A stretch of DNA of 5,799 nt from Chloroflexota bacterium (GCA_025450255.1 JANWHV010000051.1:1-5799); one strand, 5' to 3'. Shown: positions 1 through 5,799, counted from the stretch's first letter. Numbers and translations are program-made. The notes: generated from the sequence alone by a model not told the origin.

Positions 1-315
1 GATCACCGTGCACGGGAGGCCAAGTCGCCGCGCGTGCCAGGCCACGCCCTGGGCCATGTTCCCCGCGCTGGCTGTGTACACGCCCCTCGCTAGCCGCGCG
101 GGCGGGGCGGTGCCAATGGCGTTACCGGCCCCGCGCAATTTGCAGGAGCCGATTGGCTGCAGGTTCTCCAGCTTGAGATAGATCTCGGCGGGAGCGTCAT
201 CCACGTTCAGGCGCACGAGCGGCGTGCGGAGCGTGGAGCCTGCCAGACGCCGTCGCGCCGCCCAAATTTCGGCTATCGAGATGGGATCGCCGTTTCGCCA
301 ATCACCCGCGTTCAT
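1..315 (-). CDS. PLP-dependent serine/threonine dehydratase-like enzyme, N-terminal part (cut by left edge)
   Basis: About 105 N-terminal residues of a fold-type II pyridoxal-phosphate enzyme, the family of threonine ammonia-lyase (IlvA-type), serine dehydratase and the EutB-type enzymes; these deaminate L-Thr or L-Ser to a 2-oxo acid in the cytoplasm. Seen in the translation, counting from the ATG at 315: a family-typical opening helix (AARRRLAG, residues 19-26) followed by RTPLVRL (30-36), then YLKLENLQPIGSCKLRGAGN (46-65) with the Schiff-base lysine at K59, then TASAGNMAQGVAW (81-93), the phosphate/substrate loop. The frame is open without a stop from 510 to the left edge. ATG 315 is chosen because the fold begins soon after it and GGGG lies 6 bases upstream; ATG 327 and ATG 393 are alternatives. 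Two key positions differ from the common consensus: Cys58 where Phe is usual, and Met87 where His is usual. It is divergent from the transporter genes. Family assignment is firm; substrate is not determined. Confidence 0.88.
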   Translation of the reverse strand, partial: MNAGDWRNGDPISIAEIWAARRRLAGSTLRTPLVRLNVDDAPAEIYLKLENLQPIGSCKLRGAGNAIGTAPPARLARGVYTASAGNMAQGVAWHARRLGLPCTVI

Positions 316-618
316 CGCATACCCCATGTATTCACGTTCAACGAATGCTTCCGCGTTCACCACGCGCCTTTGCCGCCAGTGTACCGCGAGCATGCGAGGG
401 CACGCCGGGGCCGGCGCCGCGGCGGGCGTCTGAGCTGTCTTCCCTGATGACGAGGAAGTGGCCTGGACCGCCTCCGAGTTTGGGCCGGATAGAAGGCGCG
501 CCGCTATTCCTCAGGCACGGCGGCGGTGATCGCTATGTTCGGGGCGGTTGGGAAGGTCATCTATACATGCGTACGGTTGCCGGGTTCGATGATCTCAAGG
601 GCTGCCAATCGATCACTC

Positions 619-656
619 TTGACAGAGGCGGGGCTGGCCCATAACCTGTCTATACT
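619..656 (+). promoter_or_regulatory. Candidate sigma70-type promoter for the transporter operon
   Basis: A perfect -35 hexamer TTGACA lies at 619-624. With a 17-base spacer the -10 would be TAACCT (642-647), a weak match to TATAAT. A better -10, TATACT (651-656), is also present but at 26 bases, too far for the same -35. It points toward the solute-binding protein gene and would imply a leader of roughly 320-340 bases. Based on pattern only; the true start site may lie closer to the gene. Confidence 0.28.
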
Positions 657-944
657 GCCAAGCCCGTTTGGGAGCCGCCACGGAGCGGTGATTGTACGCA
701 CGGCTGCGGTTTTGCCCAGCTTAGTCACGTTACGCTTTTGCGCGGTGCGAAGGGGGGTGGCTTGCCCAGGCGGCGTCTTGGAGCGCGGAGTCACCCGTAT
801 TTCCGCCGGTTTCACGCCAGGCATCGCGGCTCGATCCGCGCGAGCTTCGCTGGTTACCCGACTGTGCCGGTGCCGGCGCCTGAAGCGCTTTGAAGTGATG
901 CCCCGGGACGTAACGTGGAATAGTGCCCCGGCCAGAGGAATACT

Positions 945-962
945 GGTTCAAATTTTGGAACC
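945..962. promoter_or_regulatory. Small dyad GGTTC-N8-GAACC upstream of the solute-binding protein gene
   Basis: GGTTC (945-949) and GAACC (958-962) are exact inverted repeats around the AT-rich centre AAATTTTG. The dyad ends 12 bases before the Shine-Dalgarno site. It could be an operator half-site pair or a small hairpin in the leader. Five-base arms occur often by chance, so this is only a candidate. Confidence 0.2.
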
Positions 963-974
963 GACTTTATTGGC

Positions 975-980
975 AAGGAG
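975..980 (+). promoter_or_regulatory. Shine-Dalgarno site that sets the start of the solute-binding protein
   Basis: AAGGAG lies 8 bases before the ATG at 989. The same frame is open further upstream to an ATG at 923, but that start has no such site, and it would put 22 extra residues in front of the export signal. Confidence 0.85.
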
Positions 981-988
981 TAGCAATC

Positions 989-2584
989 ATGGCCACACGC
1001 GCCCCACTGATTCACGATCCGCGTTTTACGCGTAGCGACTTTCTCAAGCTTACCGCCGCCGGCGTGGCCGGGGCGGGCCTGGCCGGTACTGGTCTCGGCA
1101 GTGCGCTGGCGCGGAGCGACGAGGCGCCAAAGCGCGGCGGCATCTTGCGCCTCGGCCAGCTTGGCGACGTCAAGTCGTTCGATGGTCCAACTATCTCCGA
1201 CAATAACTCGATCTGGACCATGCTGCTGATCTACGATCAGCTTACGCGCCCCACGGCGGACGGGCGCAGCGTGGAGCCCAGCCTGGCGCAATCATGGGAC
1301 ATCTCGGCTGACGGCAAGACATACACATTCCATCTGCGCCCCGGCGTCAAGTTCCATGACGGCAGCCCTGTCACCGCCGACGATGTCAAATTCTCGGTAG
1401 AGCGCGCCGCGTTCTTGAAGGGTAGTCAGTGGAGTTTCCTCTTCCCCGGCTTTAAGGGCATGGAAGTTGTCGACCAGCATACGGTGCGCGCGCATCTCAG
1501 CGGTCCCCGCGCCCCCTTCCTTTCGGACGTAGCCCTGTTCGCCACGTCGGTGCTACCGAAAAAAATGGTGGAAAGCATGGGGGAGAAATTCTTCCAGGCT
1601 CCAGTTGGCACTGGCCCGTTCATGTTCAAGTCATGGACCAAGGGCAGCGAAATCGTGCTGACCCGAAACCCCAACTACTTCCGCGCCCCCCAGCCATACG
1701 TTGACGAGTATCATCAGCTCATCGTTCAGGACGCCAACACGCGAGTGCTTCAGGTGCAAAACGGCGAACTTGATATCGCGCTCTTCGTGCCGCCCGCGTC
1801 TGCCGGTTCGCTTCAGGGCAACTCCAATGTAATCCTGCACCAGGATAATTTCTTTGATTCGCACTTTGTGAAGATCGACACGGCGGGCAAGCCGTTCGTT
1901 CGCGACAAGCTGGTTCGACAGGCCCTGAACTACGCGATCGATAAAGACGCAATCGTCAAGCACTTTATCTTCGGCTTCGGCTCGGCTGCCGGCCAGGCGC
2001 TGCCGAACATGTTCGGCGCCAGCCCCAGCGTGAAACCCTACCCTTACGACATGAACAAGGCCAAGGCTTTGATGGCAAAGTCCAAATTTCCCAAGGGCTT
2101 TACCATGACCATGCTCGTCGATGCCTCGACCGCTGCCCCGGACAAGCAGATCGCCGAATATATGCAATCGCAATATACCCAGCTTGGCATTACGATGAAC
2201 ATCGTGGTGCTCGACGACGCGGGATTTTCTGCCAAGACGCATACGACCACCTATGACATGGCCATCGACTATATGACCAGCGATATCGTCGATCCCGACG
2301 AGCTGATGAGCTTCGCGGTAGTGCCGCATGGCGGAACGGATGCCGACTGGACGTATTACCAGAATCCAACCATCGATAAGCTAGCGGTTCAGGCGGCCAG
2401 TATCCTCGATCACCAGCAGCGCCAGAAAATCTACGATCGGATCAACGTCATGCACCATGATGATGCGCCGATGGTTTTCCTCTATTGGGCGACGAGCCTG
2501 AGCGTAACCAGCTCGAAGGTGCAGGGTTTCAAGGTGCTGCCGACCGGCAACTATCGCCTGGAGCAGTGCTGGTTCTCTTCGTAG
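989..2584 (+). CDS. ABC transporter substrate-binding protein, family 5 (peptide/nickel type)
   Basis: A 531-residue extracytoplasmic receptor of the DppA/OppA class that captures peptides or related small molecules and hands them to the membrane permease encoded next door. Residues 12-41 form an export signal: a Tat-like RFTRSDFLKL followed by an Ala/Gly-rich hydrophobic stretch and a plausible ALA cleavage site at 39-41. There is no lipobox cysteine, so it is probably soluble rather than a lipoprotein; the only cysteine noted is near the C-terminus (C527). The family signature runs from PSLAQSW (97-103) through YTFHLRPGVKFHDG (112-125) to TADDVKFSVER (129-139). Later family landmarks are VGTGPF (206-211), NPNYF, and LVRQALNYAID (308-318). 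Length is normal for the family. It is the first gene of a cluster with both permeases and is followed by a strong hairpin, usual where the receptor must be made in excess. Family and role are secure; the ligand cannot be read from sequence, since family 5 also binds sugars, opines and metal chelates. Confidence 0.95.
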   Translation: MATRAPLIHDPRFTRSDFLKLTAAGVAGAGLAGTGLGSALARSDEAPKRGGILRLGQLGDVKSFDGPTISDNNSIWTMLLIYDQLTRPTADGRSVEPSLAQSWDISADGKTYTFHLRPGVKFHDGSPVTADDVKFSVERAAFLKGSQWSFLFPGFKGMEVVDQHTVRAHLSGPRAPFLSDVALFATSVLPKKMVESMGEKFFQAPVGTGPFMFKSWTKGSEIVLTRNPNYFRAPQPYVDEYHQLIVQDANTRVLQVQNGELDIALFVPPASAGSLQGNSNVILHQDNFFDSHFVKIDTAGKPFVRDKLVRQALNYAIDKDAIVKHFIFGFGSAAGQALPNMFGASPSVKPYPYDMNKAKALMAKSKFPKGFTMTMLVDASTAAPDKQIAEYMQSQYTQLGITMNIVVLDDAGFSAKTHTTTYDMAIDYMTSDIVDPDELMSFAVVPHGGTDADWTYYQNPTIDKLAVQAASILDHQQRQKIYDRINVMHHDDAPMVFLYWATSLSVTSSKVQGFKVLPTGNYRLEQCWFSS

Positions 2585-2598
2585 GCGACTGTCGCGGG

Positions 2599-2633
2599 GC
2601 GGGTAGGGTGACAGTGCGCCCTACCCGCTTTTT
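2599..2633 (+). terminator. Intrinsic-terminator-like hairpin between receptor and permease genes
   Basis: GCGGGTAGGG (2599-2608) pairs perfectly with CCCTACCCGC (2619-2628). The loop is 10 bases, or 6 if a further U-G and a G-C pair form. Five T residues (2629-2633) follow directly. This has the full shape of a Rho-independent terminator, yet the downstream permease starts only 9 bases after the T run. The likely role is partial termination, or protection of the receptor mRNA 3' end, so that receptor is made in excess over the permeases. Confidence 0.8.
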
Positions 2634-2642
2634 GGGAGCCAC

Positions 2643-3578
2643 ATGATCACCTATCTCGCCCGCAGGACTCTGAGCCTTATACCTGTCTTTCTGGGCCTCT
2701 CGCTGACCATATTCGTGTTAATCCATTTGATTCCCGGAGATCCGGCGGTGGTGATGCTCGGTTTTCGGGCGACGCCAGAGGCTGTAGCGCACCTTCATCG
2801 GCTCTGGCACCTCGACGATCCGCTCTGGTCACAATATTTTAGTTTCCTGGGCCGCCTGGTTACCGGCGACCTGGGCAATTCCGTGCAGTATCAAGTGCCT
2901 GTGCGTGACCTGCTCAGCTCACGGGTACAAGAGACGTTACTGCTGGCGTTTTTGAGCATGCTGCTCAGCATTGTGCTGGCCGTACCGCTCGCGGCCATCT
3001 CCGCGACGAGGAAGGATCGCTGGCCGGATCACGTGATCCGGGTGATCACGCTGCTCGGCTTTACCATGCCGTCGTTCTGGATCGCTCTACTGCTGATGTT
3101 GTTCCTGGGTACCAAATTGCGCGTCGTGCCGATTGCGGGCTACGGTGACACGTTCGGGGATCATCTATACCACTTGATCTTGCCTTCATTTGTCGTGGCG
3201 CTCTCCGTGTTCCCGCTGATCGTGCGCACACTTCGGGCGGGCATCCTGGAAGTGATGAGCATGGAATTCGTGAAGACGGCGCGGGCCAAGGGATTGACGC
3301 GCCGGGCGGTCCTCTACCGGCACGTGATTCGCAATGCCTTGATCCCAACCATTGCGATTGTCGGCGTGAACATGGGCTTTCTGCTTGGCGGGGCGGTGGT
3401 AATTGAGGCCGTGTTTGGGCTGCCTGGTATTGGATTGTTACTGATCAACGGTATTAACGAGCGGGATTACCCGTTAGTTCAGGCGGGCGCTCTTGTTCTG
3501 GCCTCGATCTTCGTACTGGTAAACGTCCTGACCGATATCGCATATACGCTGGCCGATCCGCGCATCCGGCATCGCTAA
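2643..3578 (+). CDS. ABC transporter permease, DppB/OppB type
   Basis: A 311-residue inner-membrane subunit of a peptide-type ABC importer. The N-terminus has the family pattern: Arg7-Arg8, a first membrane segment at about 10-30, then HLIPGDPA (28-35). Further hydrophobic segments lie near 95-120, 135-158, 175-197, 232-260 and 278-302, giving the six expected. The EAA loop that contacts the ATPase begins at E208 (EFVKTARAKGL, 208-218) with the conserved glycine at 217, followed by RHVIRNALIP. The C-terminus DPRIRHR matches the usual family ending. The start is set by GGGAG at 2634-2638, which is only 4 bases from the ATG and overlaps the foot of the hairpin region. It lies 58 bases after the receptor gene and 22 before its partner permease. 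An 18-base palindrome lies within the gene at 3024-3041. Family assignment is secure; substrate is unknown. Confidence 0.96.
   Translation: MITYLARRTLSLIPVFLGLSLTIFVLIHLIPGDPAVVMLGFRATPEAVAHLHRLWHLDDPLWSQYFSFLGRLVTGDLGNSVQYQVPVRDLLSSRVQETLLLAFLSMLLSIVLAVPLAAISATRKDRWPDHVIRVITLLGFTMPSFWIALLLMLFLGTKLRVVPIAGYGDTFGDHLYHLILPSFVVALSVFPLIVRTLRAGILEVMSMEFVKTARAKGLTRRAVLYRHVIRNALIPTIAIVGVNMGFLLGGAVVIEAVFGLPGIGLLLINGINERDYPLVQAGALVLASIFVLVNVLTDIAYTLADPRIRHR
3024..3041. repeat. 18-base perfect palindrome inside the permease gene
   Basis: CCGGATCACGTGATCCGG reads identically on both strands, with a second palindrome GTGATCAC immediately after it (3042-3049). It sits in the codons for the loop just before the third membrane segment. 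The two share the half TGATC/GATCA. It may be chance, or a binding site for a dimeric regulator. Confidence 0.9.
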
Positions 3579-3600
3579 ATATGAGATGTAGGAGCCTGCT

Positions 3601-4500
3601 ATGGGCCTGAATATGCCGGCCGGCGCCTCGGAGAGCCTGGCCGAGTTCGAGCCGATTCTGGCGCGTATATCCACAGCCGCGACGGGGCGGGCATGGTTGC
3701 GCCGCAACATCACGCTGGTCATTGGCGGGTGCCTGGTCGCCGCGCTTATCCTCGCCGCGCTATTCGGCCCCCTGCTTGCCCAATATGACCCAAACAACGG
3801 CAACATCAACGACAGCCTGCTTGGCCCCTCGCGCGCTCATCTCTTCGGCACCGACTACGAGGGGCGCGACATGTTCACGCGCATCCTCTACGGCGCGCGC
3901 ATCGCGCTTGGCGTCAGCGTAGGCTGCGTGCTGTTCTCGATGACCGTGGGCACCCTGCTCGGCATGATCGCGGCCTACATCGGCGGCGTCGTGGGCAATG
4001 TGATCATGCGCGTGCTGGATGTGGTGATCTCTTTCCCCTACGTGGTTCTGGTTATCGCGGTGCTGGCCGTGCTGGGGCCGGGCAGTTTCAGCGTGGCCGT
4101 GGCGATCGCCGCCGTGGACTGGACCAGCTATGGCCGGATCACCTTTGGCCAGGTGCTCAGCGTACGCGAGCGCGAGTACGTCGAGTCCTGCAAGGCGGTC
4201 GGAGCCGGGCATACTCGTATTATGCTGCGGCACATACTTCCCAATGTCGCCACGCCCGCGGTCGTGTATGCCACGCTCGACATCAGCCAGGTCATTCTGC
4301 TGATGTCGGCGCTCAGCTTCCTTGGCCTGGGCGCGCAGCCGCCGACCTCCGACTGGGGCACGATGATCGCCGATGGTCAGGTGTACATAAATGCTGCTTG
4401 GTGGATCAGCACATTCCCCGGCCTGGCGATCATGCTGACGGGTACCAGCTTCGCCCTGTTGGGCGACGGGCTGGCCGACGCCATGAACCGCCGGCGGTAG
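3601..4500 (+). CDS. ABC transporter permease, DppC/OppC type
   Basis: A 299-residue inner-membrane partner of the preceding permease. After a hydrophilic N-terminal stretch of about 36 residues comes membrane segment 1 (about 37-60). The family motif HLFGTDYEGRDMFTRILYGAR (80-100) follows, with the core GTD..GRD. Several further hydrophobic segments come next. The ATPase-contact EAA loop begins at E192 (EYVESCKAVGAG, 192-203) with the conserved glycine at 201, followed by RHILPN. Near the end come SALSFLGLG and PPTSDWGTMI, then GDGLADAMNRR, all typical of DppC-type proteins. Start: AGGAG at 3590-3594, 6 bases before ATG 3601; ATG 3613 is a less likely alternative. The 22-base gap to the previous gene indicates one transcript. 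The EAA loop carries Cys197 at a position where small residues are more usual. No ATPase gene follows directly. Confidence 0.96.
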   Translation: MGLNMPAGASESLAEFEPILARISTAATGRAWLRRNITLVIGGCLVAALILAALFGPLLAQYDPNNGNINDSLLGPSRAHLFGTDYEGRDMFTRILYGARIALGVSVGCVLFSMTVGTLLGMIAAYIGGVVGNVIMRVLDVVISFPYVVLVIAVLAVLGPGSFSVAVAIAAVDWTSYGRITFGQVLSVREREYVESCKAVGAGHTRIMLRHILPNVATPAVVYATLDISQVILLMSALSFLGLGAQPPTSDWGTMIADGQVYINAAWWISTFPGLAIMLTGTSFALLGDGLADAMNRRR

Positions 4501-4601
4501 CAGGCAATTACCGATGGACGCGTGGCATAACTACGCTGCCGGCGCGCCCAATCCGAGGCAGGGTGAAACGTCGGCGACGACGCCGAGCGAGTGGAGTGAC
4601 G
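4501..4601 (+). other. Short intergenic gap with a small hairpin and a possible 32-codon frame
   Basis: This 101-base gap separates the second permease from the serine hydrolase. It contains TCGGCG-ACGA-CGCCGA (4571-4586), a perfect 6-pair stem with a 4-base loop. The stem ends 6 bases before the GGAG (4593-4596) used by the hydrolase, so it could influence access to that site. There is no T run after it, so it is not an intrinsic terminator. A 32-codon frame from ATG 4514 to TGA 4612 overlaps the hydrolase start; its coding status is doubtful. No promoter was recognised, so readthrough from the permease genes is the simplest reading. Confidence 0.5.
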
Positions 4602-5799
4602 ATGAACAGTGACGCGGCACTGATTTCGACGATCGACGCCTTTGTAGCGGAGGAGATGGCGGCAGGCAACGCGCCGGGGCTGGCGATCGCCGTGGCCCGA
4701 GAGGGACAGTCGGTCGTGCAGCGCGGCTACGGCTATGCCGACGTGGGATCCCGCGCGCTGATGACGGCGCATACCGGCGTGGCCATCGGCTCAACCAGCA
4801 AGGCGCTGACCTGCGCCGCGCTGCTGCAACTGGTTGAGCGCGGCCTGCTCGATCTCGACGCCCCCATACGTCGCTACCTGCCGGACTTCCGTGTCGCCGA
4901 CGCGCGGGCATCCGAGGTAATGACCGTGCGCCAGGCCGTCACGCACAATGCGGGACTGCCGCCGAGCCGCAGTGACGACCCGAGCTTTTTGTATAACCAC
5001 TACACCGCGGACGACGCGTGCGAACGCTATATCCGAGAGGTGCTGCCGACACGCCGGCTTCTGTGGGCGCCAGGCGCCGGCTGGGTCTATGCCAACGACG
5101 GCTTCGCGGTTGCCGGCCGGATCATCGAGGTGCTCGGCGGCATGGGCTACGAAGACTACATGCGCCGCAACGTCTTCGCGCCGTTGAACCTAGATGCGGC
5201 GCGCTTCACGCCCGATGAGAAGCCAGGCGCCGCGTTGGCCACGCCCTATGACTACGACCGTGATGGCTATCCCTACCCCTCGTTTTTCCCCCGTAATCGC
5301 GCCTCGGCCGCGGCGGGCTCGCAACTGATCCTGAGCGCCAGTGACGCGATCCGCTGGCTGCAAGCGGTGCTGGACGGCGGCCAGGGCGAACGAGGCCGCG
5401 TGCTTTCCGGGGAGAGCGTATCGGAGATGCTGCGCCCGATGGTGCCCTTACCGCGCGAAGAATGGGGCGCTGACGGCGCGGCCGCGTCATACGGCCTGGC
5501 ATGGTGGGTGAGCACAATTGATTGGATCCCGGCGGCCAGCCATGGCGGCGCCACGATCACCATGGGTTCACAGTTCATCGTGATGCCTAGCGAGCGTCTG
5601 GCCGTGGCCGTGGTGGCGAATAGCGTCACGGAAGTTACAAAGAACGTGGCAAATGGCGTGACGCGCCTGATGCTTGGCAAAACGCCAAATACTCGTTTCC
5701 CACCTGTCGATCGTGGCTATCAGGCAGACCGCGCCATGTGGTCAAAACTGGCGGGCGTCTACACACCGGCCAGGCCCCAGAGCACGGTGACCGGCCCGC
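4602..5799 (+). CDS. Serine hydrolase of the class C beta-lactamase / D-aminopeptidase family, partial at right edge
   Basis: The first 399 residues of a penicillin-binding-protein-fold serine hydrolase; the reading frame is still open at the window edge. All three active-site motifs are visible: S64-T-S-K67 with the nucleophilic serine and general-base lysine, Y163-A-N165, and H314-G-G316 in place of the K-T-G of true beta-lactamases. Other landmarks are GYGYAD (42-47), a LLDLDAPIRRYLPDF stretch (82-96) and VRQAVTHNAGLP (109-120). From about residue 377 (DRAMWSKLAGVY) a C-terminal extension begins, resembling the start of the beta-barrel domain of many such peptidases and esterases. There is no signal peptide or membrane anchor, so a cytoplasmic location is likely. 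The start is set by GGAG (4593-4596), 5 bases before ATG. Lying behind a peptide-type importer, it may hydrolyse the imported compound, for example a D-amino-acid peptide, amide or ester. Family is secure; the reaction is not, and antibiotic resistance should not be assumed. Confidence 0.93.
   Translation, partial: MNSDAALISTIDAFVAEEMAAGNAPGLAIAVAREGQSVVQRGYGYADVGSRALMTAHTGVAIGSTSKALTCAALLQLVERGLLDLDAPIRRYLPDFRVADARASEVMTVRQAVTHNAGLPPSRSDDPSFLYNHYTADDACERYIREVLPTRRLLWAPGAGWVYANDGFAVAGRIIEVLGGMGYEDYMRRNVFAPLNLDAARFTPDEKPGAALATPYDYDRDGYPYPSFFPRNRASAAAGSQLILSASDAIRWLQAVLDGGQGERGRVLSGESVSEMLRPMVPLPREEWGADGAAASYGLAWWVSTIDWIPAASHGGATITMGSQFIVMPSERLAVAVVANSVTEVTKNVANGVTRLMLGKTPNTRFPPVDRGYQADRAMWSKLAGVYTPARPQSTVTGP

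Larger units (their letters stand above)
316..988. other. Gene-free divergent intergenic region
   Basis: About 670 bases between the divergently transcribed dehydratase and the solute-binding protein gene. Open frames exist on both strands, but their translations are rich in Arg, Ala and Ser, match no family I recognise, and lack a Shine-Dalgarno site before their starts. The region must contain the promoters for both flanking genes. Visible elements are a TTGACA-based promoter candidate (619-656), a palindrome AAGCGCTT (883-890), a short dyad (945-962) and the Shine-Dalgarno site at 975-980. No tRNA, riboswitch or insertion sequence was recognised. The first part, up to 510, is also open in frame with the dehydratase, so some of it could be coding if that protein starts further upstream. 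Confidence 0.7.

Noticed and set aside
560..565. TATAGA on the minus strand as a -10 for the dehydratase
   Set aside because: No acceptable -35 hexamer lies 16-18 bases upstream, and the hexamer alone is too weak to annotate.
672..705. Short stems (CCGC/GCGG and AGCCG/CGGCT) in the divergent region
   Set aside because: The arms are 4-5 bases, mutually exclusive, and common by chance in G+C-rich DNA; there is no T run to suggest a terminator.
940..970. tRNA T-arm-like string GGTTCAAAT before the receptor gene
   Set aside because: No acceptor, D-arm or anticodon arm can be drawn around it, so it is not a tRNA or a tRNA attachment site.
923..988. Upstream start (ATG 923) for the receptor protein
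   Set aside because: The frame is open, but AAGGAG is perfectly placed for ATG 989, and the added 22 residues would precede an otherwise normal export signal.
526..1035. 169-codon open frame on the plus strand across the divergent region
   Set aside because: It has no Shine-Dalgarno site, its translation is composition-driven with no recognisable motif, and it runs over the start of the well-supported receptor gene in another frame.
1631..2329. 232-codon antisense frame inside the receptor gene
   Set aside because: It is the shadow of a G+C-rich gene on the other strand; its sequence is rich in His, Arg and Val with no family match.
3760..4233. 157-codon antisense frame inside the second permease gene
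   Set aside because: Rich in His, Ala and Asp as expected for the complement of a membrane protein gene; no start signal.
4487..4498. 12-base palindrome ACCGCCGGCGGT at the end of the second permease gene
   Set aside because: It lacks a loop for a stable hairpin and a T run, and it is made of Arg codons in G+C-rich sequence, so it is probably incidental.
4377..4911. Antisense frames across the permease-hydrolase junction
   Set aside because: They overlap two genes with clear conserved motifs and show no family features of their own.

Overview
The window holds the 5' end of one gene on the minus strand, a gene-free divergent region of about 670 bases, and a co-directional plus-strand cluster of four genes, the last of which runs off the right edge. 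DNA is moderately high in G+C, genes are tightly packed, and Shine-Dalgarno sites are purine-rich (AAGGAG, AGGAG, GGGAG, GGAG), so this is bacterial chromosome. The taxon cannot be fixed from the sequence. The solute-binding protein has a Tat-like export signal and no lipobox cysteine, so it is probably a free soluble protein, which fits a diderm bacterium somewhat better than a typical Gram-positive. I would not go beyond that.

Layout: (1) bases 1-315, minus strand, N-terminal third of a fold-type II PLP enzyme of the serine/threonine dehydratase group, cut by the left edge. (2) Bases 316-988, no convincing gene; it must carry the promoters for both directions and holds one TTGACA-based promoter candidate and a small dyad just before the next gene. 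(3) 989-2584, family 5 (peptide-type) extracellular solute-binding protein. (4) 2599-2633, a strong intrinsic-terminator-like hairpin. (5) 2643-3578 and 3601-4500, the two DppB/DppC-type inner-membrane permeases. (6) 4602 to the right edge, a serine hydrolase of the class C beta-lactamase / DD-peptidase / D-aminopeptidase / esterase group, with all three active-site motifs and no signal peptide.

Taken together this looks like a peptide (or peptide-like) uptake and processing locus. The binding protein captures the substrate outside, the permease pair carries it across the membrane, a cytoplasmic serine hydrolase may cleave it, and the divergently transcribed dehydratase could deaminate a released hydroxyamino acid. 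The transporter architecture is well supported; the link between import, hydrolysis and deamination is inference from gene order. The two ATPase genes (DppD/DppF type) that such a transporter needs are not in the window. I found no mobile element, CRISPR array, tRNA or rRNA, and no clear sign of an undescribed system. The oddities are residue substitutions in otherwise conserved motifs, the intra-operon hairpin, and an 18-base perfect palindrome inside a permease gene.
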